The position numbers and the translations under genes are program-made. From assembly GCA_947474995.1 (NCBI GenBank), contig CANJNJ010000004.1, forward strand, positions 1-64,000: a stretch of DNA of 64,000 nt, given 5' to 3'. This document shows positions 28,301 through 40,300 of the stretch, one piece after another (the stretch's first letter is position 1; the number at the start of each line of letters is the position of its first letter). This DNA is from Opitutaceae bacterium. GTDB taxonomy: Bacteria; Verrucomicrobiota; Verrucomicrobiia; Opitutales; Opitutaceae. A model generated the notes under the pieces. The model saw only the letters and a program-made list of their open reading frames with translations, searched no databases and had not been told where the DNA came from.

Positions 28301-31300
28301 TAGGGGAAGGCGCTATCCGTCGAAAGCGCGGCGCCATTGAGGAAAAATTGCACGCTAGTAATGAAGCCCGTCGACGACGTGGCGGCGGCGTTGATCGTCA
28401 CCGGCGCATTGACCCCCAGCGTGGTGGAATTTGCCGGTGCGCTGATGGCGACACTTGGTGCCGTACCGCCGCTCACCGTAATTCGGACGGTTGCGCTCGT
28501 CGTAATATTTCCACCATCGTCGATCGCCACCGCTTTCAACACGTAATTGCCCGTCGCGCTCGGCGTGAAGATGACATTATACGGGTAAACCGTATCAACC
28601 CCGAGCGAAGTGTTGTTGGCAAAGAATTCGACGCTCCTGATCGTGCCATCGGAATCGAACGCGGACGCGGCGATCAACGTCGCGCTGCCGACCGGCAGGG
28701 AAGCTCCGGCGGCCGGAGAGACCAGCGACACGGAGGGCGCACCAAGGCTTACGCCCGCAACCGTGACGTCAACCGCCGCACTCGTTGTCTGATTGCCGAG
28801 TGAATCCGTGGCAATCGCCGTGAGCGAAACGGCACCGGTACCGGCTGGCGTCCAGGCAAAATTATACGGGAAGGTGCTATCCGTCCCCAAGGACACGCCG
28901 TTCGCCAAGAACTCAACCTTGGCGATGGTGCCGTTGGCGGCGTTGGCGCTCGCGACAATCGTCTGCGTCACGCCAACGTCGAGCGAGGAACCTACCGCCG
29001 GACTCGCGATACTGACCGTCGGCACGTTGCCGCCGGTGACCGTGACGGTGACCGGCGCAGCCTGGGTTTGAATCCCGAAATTATCGGTGGCCGTCGCACT
29101 CAAGGCGAAAGTCCCAATCGTGGCGGGAGTCCACGGGGCCGTGAACGGGAAGGTCGCGTCCGTCGAGAGCGAGACGCCGTTCACGAAGAATTCCACTTTA
29201 ACGACGGTACCGGTACTCGAAGACGCCGTCGCCGCGATCAGCTGCGGCGTGTTCACGCCGAGCGTCGCACCCGCCGCGGGACCCGTGATGGTCAAAGTCG
29301 GCGGAGGTGTCGTTACGGTGAAGGAAATAGGTGTCGCATTTCCCTGCGTGCCGTTGCTGTCGATCGCGACGGCCGTAATCGTGGCCGTTCCGCCAGCCAC
29401 CGGAGTCCAAGTGACACTGAAAGGCGCTGTCACATCGGTGCCGAGCGAAACGCCGTTGGCGAAAAACTGCACGCTCGTGACGGTCGCCGGCGCGACCGGG
29501 ACCGCCGTCGCCGATACTGTTTGAATAGTCCCGACAGGACCCGCACCACCCGCGGCAGGCGACGTAATCGTGACGCTCGGTCCAACGGCCGCCACCACAT
29601 TAAACGCCACCGCAGTGGACGTGGTCGAATTGCCGAGGGAATCAATCGCAATTGCCGTAACCGTATAGGCGCCGAGAGCCGCCGGCGTATACGCTTGGGT
29701 GTAGGGGAAGGTCGTGTCCGTGCCGATCGAGGCGCCATTCACGATGAATTGCACGCTCGTGATCGTCGCTGGGGCTGTCGCTGTCGCCGTGGCACTGAAG
29801 GTTTGAGCAGAGTTTACCGTAATGCTTCCGCCCGCAACCGGATTGGTAACCGCGACGACCGGCGGAGTTCCTGCCGTGACCGTGACGCTCACGCCACCTG
29901 AACTTCCCGTAAGCGATCCACTGTCAGTCGCGACCGCCGTTAGCGTATAGGGGCCAGCGGTTGTCGGCGTCCAGTTAATCGAATAGGGCGAGGTCGCATC
30001 AGTACCAATCGAGACGCCGTTGGCAAAAAACTGGACACTGGAAATCGTCGCCGGGAACGAGCCAACGGCCGTGGCCGAAATTGGCACCGCGATATTTACG
30101 GGGAAGCTACTGGCCGCAGCCGGAGCGGTAATATTCACCACCGGCACGCCTGCGGCTGCAACATTGACTATGACCGCCGCACTCGTCGTTTGATTACCAC
30201 CGTTGTCCGTGGCGATGGCCGTAATCTGATAGCCGTTGCCGGGGGTCGACGTGGCAACCGGCGTCCAGAACACCGTATAAGGGAAGGTCGTAACGGTTCC
30301 GAGCGAGATACCATTGGCAAAGAACTGCACACTCGCGATCGTGCCGTCTGGATCGTTGGCACTTGCGGTGATCGTAACGACCGGGGCCGGCACCGTTCCA
30401 ATCTGAACAGATGTTCCGGTGGTGGGCGTAACAATGCTAACCGACGGCGAAGTCGGGCTTACGGCGTTTCCGGTAACGGACACCGGCGCACTCGTCGCCC
30501 GATTGCCGAGGGTATCGATGGCGACCGCCGTCAGCGAATAGGTGCCTGTGACGATCGGGGTCCAACTCGCCGTAAAGGGGAAAGTCGTGTCCGTGCTCAG
30601 AGCGACGCCGTTGACGAAGAACTGCACACTCTGAATAACCGCACCTACTTGGGTCGCGGCCGCGGTCGCGATGATGTTCTGCGGGAAGCCGACGTTGACG
30701 GACCCCGGGGACGTGATGCTCACCGTCGGGGCCGAGCCGGCCGCCACCGTGTAAACCACCGGCGCCGACGTGACTGTCGTGCCCACACTGTTGGTCACGA
30801 CCGCGAAAATCGAATACGAGCCCGTTGACGTGGGCGTCCACGGCACCGAGTAGGGGAAGGACGTCACCGTGCCGAGAGACACATTGTTCGCGAAGAACTG
30901 GACCCTCAGCACCGAGGCGTTGGTCACGGCCACGTTGGCGGTGACCGTCTGCGCCACATTTACCGGCAGGCTGCTGGCGTTGGACGGACTTGCGATCACC
31001 ACGGTCGGGACCGGCGCGCTGATAACCGTGACGGAAATCGGAGCCGATGTGGTCTGAATGCCGGACGCATCCGTGACCACCGCGGTGAAGACGTAGGTGT
31101 CAGGCGCGGCCGGCGTCCACGATCCCGTGAAGAACGGCGCGGAGCCCTGGCCTCCGGGGGCGGTGGAGCCACCACCAATGGCCACTCCGTTCACGTAGAA
31201 TTGCACGCTAGTGATAAAGCTCGATCCCAGTCCGACCGTCGCACCCATCGCAATCTGCTGACCGACCACATAGGTCGCACCGCTGTTGGGCGAGGACAGT

Positions 31301-34300
31301 GCCACGGTGGGCGCGCCACCGGCACCGACTGCCGCCACGGTTATGCTCGAGGACGAACTCGTGGCCTGATTACCGGCCGAGTCGATGGCGATTGCCGTAA
31401 TCGCGTAGGTGCCGATGGCCACCGGCGTCCACGGCGCGGTATATGGGAACGTCGTATCGGTCCCGAGAGAGACGCCGTTGGCGAAGAATTGGACACTCGC
31501 GATCGTGGCGGTACCGACCGCGTTGGCCGTAGCGATAATCGTTTGCGCCGAATTCACCGCGATCGTCGAGCCGTTGGCAGGCGCCACAACCGTGACCGTC
31601 GGCGCATTACCAGCCGTGACCGTAACCGTGTTGGTCGCAGAGGTTGTGGTCGCACCCAAGTTGTCAGTCGCAACCGCCGTAATCGCGTAGCTGCCTGCCA
31701 CCGTCGGTGTCCAGCTGACCGAATACGGTGAGGTCGTGTCCGTCCCCAGCGACACACCATTCGCGAAGAACTGCACACTGGCGACCGTGCCATCGGCATC
31801 GCCCGCCGTGGCCGTAACGACATTGACCGACCCGACGCCCACGCTGGCGAGATTGGCCGGGGCCGTGACCGTAACTGTCGGCAGCGCATTGGCACCGACC
31901 GTTATGGTAACCGCGGCGCTCACGGTTTGATTGCCCGAGGTGTCGGTCGCGAGTGCCGTCAGGGAATAGGTCCCGTTGGCCACCGGCGTCCATGTTCCCG
32001 TATACGGGAAGGTCGTGTCGGTCCCAAGGGAGACACCATTCGCAAAGAACTGCACACTGGCGATGGTCCCGACGACCGAGGTCGCTGTGGCGGCCAGATT
32101 ATTGGTCGACGCAACGGCCACGTTGGTTCCCGTTACCGGCGCGGTGATACTGACGGACGGGGCATTGCCGCCGCTAGCGGTAATTGAGATCGCTGCCGAG
32201 GTGGTCTGAGCCCCAAGGTTGTCCGTGGCCACAGCCGTCAAAGTATAGGCGCCACCGATCGTCGGCGTAAATGATGCGGAGTACGGAGAGGTCGTATCGG
32301 GCGCACCGAGCGCGGTTCCATTGACGAAGAACTGAACATTCGACACCGTGCCGTCCGAGTCCGTAGCCGTAGCCGTAATCGCGGTGGCCACCCCTACCCC
32401 AACGGTGGCCAGATTCGCCGGTGCCGTGATGCTGATCGCCGGAGCGACGTTCGCCGCAACCGTGACCGAAATGACCGCACTTGTCGTTTGATTGCCGATG
32501 GTGTCGGTCGCAACGGCGGTGAGCGAGTACGCACCGGTCGCGGGAGGATTCCACACGACTTGGTAGGGGAATGTCGTCAGATTACCAAGGGACACGCCGT
32601 TGGCAAAGAACTGCACACTGGCAATCGTCGCCGGTGCGGTAGCTGCCGCATTCGCCACGATCGTCGGCGTCGTGCCGAACGAGATGGTCGCGAGATTGGC
32701 CGGACTCGTGATGCTCACCGTCGGCGCCGTGCCGGCCGTGACCGTGACACCAACGGCGGTCGACGTGGTTATGTTACCGGCTGTGTCCGTGGCCACGGCT
32801 GTCAGCGAGAACGCCCCCAGCGACACCGGACTCCAGGTCGCAGTGTAGGGGAACGTGTTATCGGTGCCGAGCGATACGCCGTTGGCGAAGAACTGCACGC
32901 TGGCGATCGTGGCCGGCGAAACGGCGGTGGCGGTGGCCGAAATGGTCTGCGTCGTATTGACCGGGATGACCGCCGCCGACGCGGGCGACGTGATGCTCAC
33001 CGCTGGAGCCGTCCCCGCGCTGACGGTAATGCTTACCGGCGCCGAGGTGGTTTGAATTCCAGTCGTATCCGTGGCGACCGCGGTCAAAGTATAACTGCCG
33101 GTCGTGACCGGCGTCCACGGCGCGGTGAAAGGGAAGGTATTGTCGGTGCCGAGGGAAACCCCGTTGGCGAAGAACTGCACACTCGCAATGGTCGCCGGGG
33201 CGACCGCCGTGGCCGTCGCCGTGATCGTGTTGACCGAATTTACCGCGATCGTCGACAGCGTCGCCGGCGCAGTGATCGCGACCGTCGGGGCGGCATTGGC
33301 CGACACCGTCACCGTCACGGTCGAACTCGTCGCTTGATTCCCGGCGGTATCCGCCGCCACGGCCGTAAGGACAAAGGTGCCGGTGGCCGTCGGCGTGAAG
33401 GTGGCCGAATAGGGAAATGTCGTGTCGGTGCCCAGCGAAACGCCGTTGGCAAAGAACTGTACGCTCGCGATGGTCGCGCCGGCCGCATTCGCGCTGGCCG
33501 TGGCCGTGACCGTGTTGGCAGAACCAACCGCGATTGTCGCAAGATTGCTCGGGGATCCGATGCTGACTGTCGGCGCCGTGCCACCCGCAGCGGTTACCGT
33601 TACAACGGCCGATGTCGTCGTGGCGCCGAGATTATCCGTGGCGACCGCCGATATTGCGTAGGATCCGGTGGCGGTCGGGGTGAGCGTGGCCGCATAGGGC
33701 GAGGTGGTGTCGGTGCCCAACGACGTGGCCGTGCCGCCATTGAAGCTGACGAAGAATTGCACACTCGCCACGCTGCCGTCGGCATCGGTCGCGGTCGCGT
33801 TGACCGCAGCCACAGAACCGACCGTGAGGACAGCTGCGGGCGCCGGGAGGGTGACGCTAACCACCGGCGCGGCATTCGTCACGGTAACCGCCACAGCCGA
33901 TGACGTCGTGGTCGTACCGAGATTGTCCGTGGCCACGGCAGTCAGGCTGACCGGGCCAGACGTCGTCGGTGTCCACAAGACGCTAAATGGCGACGTCAGA
34001 TCCGTGCCGATCGAAACGCCGTTGGCAAAGAACTGCACTTGCGCCACCGTGCCGTTGCTGTCGGAAGCCGTGGCCGAAACCATGGTCGCACTACCCGTCG
34101 GAACGCTCGCGCTCGCCGCTGGCGCGGTGATGCTGACGCTTGGCGGATCGTTTACCGTGACGGTAATGGTCGTGGTCGCTTGATTACCCGCCGTATCGGT
34201 GGCGGTGGCGGTGAGTGTATAAGCACCAATCGCCGTAGGGCTAAAGGTCGCCGAATAGGGCACCGTCGTGTCGGTGCCGAGCGAAACATTGTTGGCGAAG

Positions 34301-37300
34301 AACTGGACGTTCGCGATGGTCGCCCCGGCGGCGTTGGCGATCGCATTGGCCGTAAACGCATTGGTTGTTCCAACGACAATGACCGCGGCGTTGGACGGCG
34401 CGGTGATGCTGACGGTCGGCGTCGTGCCGCCGGTGGCGTTCACCGTCAGGCTGACGACGGTGCTGAGCGTTTGATTGCCAGCCGTATCGGTGGCGAGCGC
34501 CGTTAGCGAATAAGTACCCGTGGCCGTCGGCGTAAAGGTTGCGGCATAAGGGAAGGTGGTGTCAGTGCCGAGCGAGACGCCATTGGCAAAGAATTGCACG
34601 CTGGCGATGGTCGCCGTCCCGGCGGCGGTCGCCGTGACGGTCAGGCTGACCGGGGTGCTCACCGCGCTGGTGGAACCCGTGGTCGGGGATGTAATCGCAA
34701 CGCCCGTGGGCGAATTTCCACCGGAAACGGTCACAACAAACGCCGCAGAAGTGACAGCCGCGCCGAGGTTATCGGTCGCAATGGCGGTGAGTGAATAGCT
34801 GCCAGCGATAACGGGCGTCCATGACACCGTGTAGGGTGAGGCCGTCACCGTGCCGAGTGCGACAGGTGTCGCGCCGGCGTTGCTGACAAAGAACTGCACG
34901 CTTGCGATCGTACCGTCAGAATCGGCCGGCGTCGCGGTAACCACATTAGCCACCCCCACACCCGAGGCCGCGGTGGCGGAAACCGTCACGGTTGGCTGAG
35001 CATTGGTCGCGACGGCCACGGTCGTCGCGGCCGTCAAGGTCTGGTTTCCCGCCGTGTCCGTCGCGAGGGCCGTGATCGCGTAGGAACCCGTCGCGACCGG
35101 AGCAAAGGTCACGGCATACGGATAGGTCGTATCGGCACCCAGTGACACGCCATTGGCGAAGAACTGCACACTGGCAATCGTGGCGCCGGAAGCGACGGCC
35201 GCGGCCGTGGCCGTGATATTGGCGTTGGAATTTACCGCCACGCTCGAAGGGACTGAGAGCGATACCGTCGGAGCGTTACCACCAGTGACGGTAACAACCC
35301 GGTTGGCAGACGTTGTCGTGGCACCGAGATTATCGGTCGCGACTGCCGTTAACGTGTACGTGTCGGCGATGGTTGGCGTCCAAGTAATGGAGGCGCTCGT
35401 GAAAGGAGCCGTCGTGACGGTGCCGATTGAAACCGGCGTCGTTGCCCCGGTGCGACTGACAAAGAACTGCACACTCGTAATTGTCCCGTCCGTATCGCTG
35501 GCATTGGCGGTGACCGCCGTCGCGGCCCCCACTCCGATGTTCGCCGCGGGCGGACTCGCAAGCGGCACCGTAATACTGACGCTGGGCGCAACGTTCGTGT
35601 TAACGGTAATGTTGACGGTCGAACTCGTGGCCTGATTGCCCACCGTATCGATCGCCAGCGCCGAAATCGCGTAGCCGCCAGTCGCCGCCGGCGTAAACGT
35701 CGTGGAATAGGGAAACGTGGTATCGGTCCCCAGGGAGACGCCATTCGAAAAGAACTGCACGCTGGCGATCGTGGCACCGGTGACATTCGACGTGGCGGTG
35801 GCGGTCACCGGCACCGTCGAACCAAAGGCCACCGTGGACGCGGTCAGCGGGGCCGTGACAGAGACCGTCGGCACCGCCCCGGCGCTCACCGTCACATTGA
35901 CCGCGGCGGACAGCGTCTGGTTGCCAGCGTTGTCCGTCGCAATAGCCCGAAGGACGTAGGCACCGGTGGCCGCAGGATTGAAGGTCGTTCCGTAGGGGAA
36001 CGACGTATCCGTCGCAATGAGCGACCCGTTGGCAAAGAACTGCACGCTTTGGATCGTGCCATCGGAGTCGGACGCGCTCGCGTCGATCGTGATCGCGGTG
36101 CCGATCGCTGTGGTACTCGCATTGGTTGGACTCGTGAGGCTGACCGTCGGCGCGGTGTTGGACGTGACGGTAATTTGGCCCAGCGACGAAACCGTCGAGA
36201 TCGTACCGGTCCGGAGCACCGCATGAACATCGTACGTGCCGGAGCGCGTGAGCGAGCGAATGAATTGATAGGGCGAACCGGCGACGGTGGTGGCCTGCAC
36301 GCCGTTCAGATAGAAATCGATTTTCGGCGGCGTGTCGGTGCCGAAGTTGTGCGTCGCGTTGAAAACAATATTTTCTCCGACCGAATAGGTCGCGCCGTTA
36401 ACCGGGCTGATCAGCGTGACCGTCCCCGCCGACGCGGTGGTCGAGGCTTTACCGTTGATGAACAGCGGCACGGTGAAGACCGAATTGCCGAGCGAATCCG
36501 TGACGCGGGCGGTGATCACCACCTGACCCAGTGTGCTCAGCGTGGTCGTGGTATAGAACGGCGACGCCGCATCGGTGGCGATGTTGGTGCCGTTAACGAA
36601 GAACTGCACACTCGTAATGGTGCCGGCCTGAGACACCCCCGTGGCCGCTAGAATCAGGGTGGAGCCAACGCGCACATCGACCGCCGCAGCCGGATCAATG
36701 GTCGTCGTGGAACCACTATCGACCGCCGGGTTGTTGAACGTCAGCGCCACCGTCGGCGCTACGCCGGAGGCCGCTGCCACCGTCACCGCCGAGGCGGCTG
36801 ACGTTACCCGATTGCCGGCATTGTCCGTCACGACCGCCGTGAACGAATGTGCGCCGGTCGTCGTGGGCGTATAGGTCGTGAAATATGGCGCCGTTGCCTT
36901 GCTGCCCACGACGAGCGTGCCGTCCAGGAATTCGACGAGCGAAACCGTGCCATCAGGATCGCTGGCGATCGCCGAAAGGACGACGGGCTGGTTCACGGTA
37001 AAGGTCGTGCCTGTGGGCGGCGTAACGACGGAAATACTTGGCAGGCCGGGAGTCGGCGAACTGACCGTCACGGTCACCGTCGCGCTCGTCGTCTGGTTCC
37101 CGGAGGTATCCGTGGCCAACGCGGTCAGGGCATAGGAACCGGTGGCGGTCGGGGTCCAGGAGGCCGCATAGGGGAAGGCGGTGTCGGCACCGAGCGCGAC
37201 TCCGTTGGCAAAGAACTGCACGGTGGCGATGGGAGCGGAACCTGATGCGACCGCCGTGACTGTCTGCGCGGTATTCACCGGAACGGCGGTGCTTGAGCCC

Positions 37301-40300
37301 GGCCCGGTGATGGTAACAGTCGGCGCGGTACCAACATTAACCGAGACGGCCGCGGACGTGGCGGACGTACCAATATTGTTCGTGACGGTGGCCGTCAGCG
37401 AAACCGCGCCGGCCGTCGTCGGCGTCCACGATAAACTAAATGGCGAAGTCGTGCTGGTGCCAATCAGCGTCGCGCCGGCAAAATATTGCACGCTTGAGAC
37501 GGAACCGACCGGGCTGGCTGCGCTGACCGTCAGCGTTGTCGCCACGTTGATCGGCAGTGTGGCGGCCGCCGCTGGCGCCGTGATTGACACGGTGGGCGCG
37601 ACCGAGCCCGAGACGGTCAGGGCGACGGAGGAACTCGTGGTCTGATTGCCCGCGGCATCGGTCGCGAGCGCGGTCAGCAAATAAGAACCGGCGACCGTCG
37701 GTGTCCACGACGTCGTATACGGAAAGGTCGATACGGTGTTAATCGCCACGCCATTCACCTTGAATTGAACACTGGCGACCGTGCTCGCGGCCGAAGTCGC
37801 GGTGGCAAGGATCGTGGTCGGAGCGTTGACCGTGATGGTACTCGCACCCGGCGATGTGATCGAAACCACGGGACCCGTGCCGACCGTAACCGCAACCGCG
37901 GCCGACGTGGTTTGGGTACCGAGGGAGTTTGTCACGGTCGCGGTCAGCGACACGGCCCCGGCGGTCGCGGGCGTCCAAGCCAGGCTGAAGGGCGACGTCG
38001 TGCTCGTGCCGATGGGGGTGCCACCGTCAAGGTATTGGACGCTCGTGATCGAACCGACCGGAGTCGACGTGGTGGCGGTGAGCGTGGTCGCCACGTTGAT
38101 CGGCACGGTGGAACCCGCCGTGGGCGACGAAATGGCCACGGTCGGCGCGAGAGAAGTCGTAACCGTAATAGCCACTCCCGCACTCGTGCTAATGTTACCG
38201 GCCAGATCGGTGGCGCGGGCGGTCAGCGAATAGGAACCAGCCGACGTCGGCGTCCAACTTACGCTGTAGGGGAAGGTACTGGCCGTGCCAATGGAGACGC
38301 TGTTGGCGAAAAACTGCACGGTGGCGATGTTACCCGCCGCCGACGTCGCGGTGGCCAGGATCGTGTTCGTGGTATTCACGGCGATATTGCCGGCCGACGG
38401 CGCGGTAATCGCGACCACCGGTCCGGTACCGACGGTGACGGCCACGCCCGCGGACGTGGCGGTGGTGCCGATCGGGTCGGTCACCGTCGCGGTCAGCGTG
38501 ACGGCACCGGCCGAGGTGGGCGTCCACGCGAGACTAAAGGGCGACGTCGTACTTGTGCCGATCAGCGTGGCGCCGGCAAAAAACTGCACGCTCGTGGGGG
38601 TACCGAGGGGCGACGCCGCGCTCACCGTAATCGTCGTGGTCGCATTGAGCGCCACGGCCGCGCTGGCGGCCGGGGAAGTAATTGAAATCGTCGGCGTGAC
38701 CGCCGTGGCGCTCACCGTCACGCTATTGGCCGAGCTGGTCGTGGCATTGCCAACATTGTCGGTCGCGACAGCGGTGAGTGAATAGGTGCCAGGCGTCGCG
38801 GGCGTCCAGGAGGCGGTATAAGGATACACGCTATCCGTGCCGATCGAGGTGCCATTGGCAAAGAACTGCACGCTCGCCACGACTCCGGTGGCGGACGATG
38901 CCGTGGCCAGAACGGTCTGGGTGGCGTTGACACTGACGGTGGCGGCGTTCGCCGGCGAGGTGATCGACACACTCGGCGCGGTGCCGGCGGGAACGGAGAC
39001 GGCGGTGGAGGTCGCCGTCACGCTCGCACTGTCGGTCGCAATCGCAGTCAGCGAATAGGTGCCGGACGAGGTCGGCGTCCAGGAAGCGGTGTAGGGAGCC
39101 GTCGTGTCAGTACCGATCGAAACGCCGTTGGCGAAAAATTGGACACTACTGATCGTCGCACCGGGGGTCGAAGCGGAGGCGGAAGCACTGATCGTGGTCA
39201 GGGAGTTCACCGGCACCAGCGTTCCGCCAACGGGACCGGTGATGGAAACACTCGGCGAGGCGTTGATGGTGACAGAAACGCTGCTGGACGCACCGACGTT
39301 GCCGAAGCTGTCGGTCCCGAGCGCGGTCAACGTATAGGTGCCGACGGCGGTCGGTGTCCACGTGGTCGAGTACGGAAACACCGTGCTGGAGCCCACGCTG
39401 GCGCCGTTGACGTAGAACCGCACCGTCGAGATGACGCCGATGGTGGTGGTCGCACTGGCGCCGATGGTAACGGGGGTGTTGACGAGCGAAGTGCTGCCGG
39501 TGCCGGGGCTCGTGATCGAAACCGTAGGCAGCGTGGCCGAACCTGGAAGCGCGTTGATCCGGCGGTCGATGAGAATGACGTCGCGCGCACTGTTGGCATC
39601 CGGCGACGTCAGATTTGTCGCGCCATGGACCAGGCCGTTGGAGCCTTCGGCATCCGAAGGCACCGCGATCCAGCGTCCGTCACCGCTGATCGCCGGGTAA
39701 ATGTCCGCCGCGGCCGTACTCTGCGAGGCGTTGGCGGCGAAAGTCTGGTAGCCAAACCGGCTGACGCTGGCAATCTTGGTGGAGATTGTGACGTCGAAGG
39801 AACCCGTCGCGTTGACATCACGATCGTGAATGTAGGTGTTGAGCGAGCTATTGCCGCTGCCCGTGCCAAGATATTGGCCATAGGTGTCGCCAGGTGCGAG
39901 ATCGCTGTCGAGCGAGACGAAGGCCACGTAGCGACCAGTCGAGCTAATGGCAGGGTTAAAACTGCCGAGCTTCGAACCCGTGACCGCGTTCGAGGTGGGA
40001 TCCGATCCCTGGGTCCCCGAGCTATCAACACTCACTCGCGTCGTGGTCGCAGCGGCTCGGTTGTAGACGAAGGCGTCCGACACGCCATTGGTGTCACTGG
40101 CCCCAATGAGGTTCGTCGCGTCGGACGCAAAGGCGACATAGCTGCCATCGGAACTGATCGACGGCTGGCGGCTCGGGCCACCCGCGGCTTGCACGCCCGC
40201 GACCCCAACGCTTACCCGAATGGTCGAACTACCGGCAAGGTTGCGCAGGAAAACGTCCCGGAGGCTGTTCGTGTCACCGGCGACTAGATCGGTCGCGTCG

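Noticed and set aside
27844-28803. Plus-strand open frames opposite the Ig-repeat gene (several of 150-320 codons)
   Set aside because: They repeat with the Ig unit period and are arginine-rich mirror translations.
26800-39530. Possible CRISPR-like regular repeats
   Set aside because: The period is about 280 bp, the repeats are coding and imperfect, and no spacers or cas genes are present.
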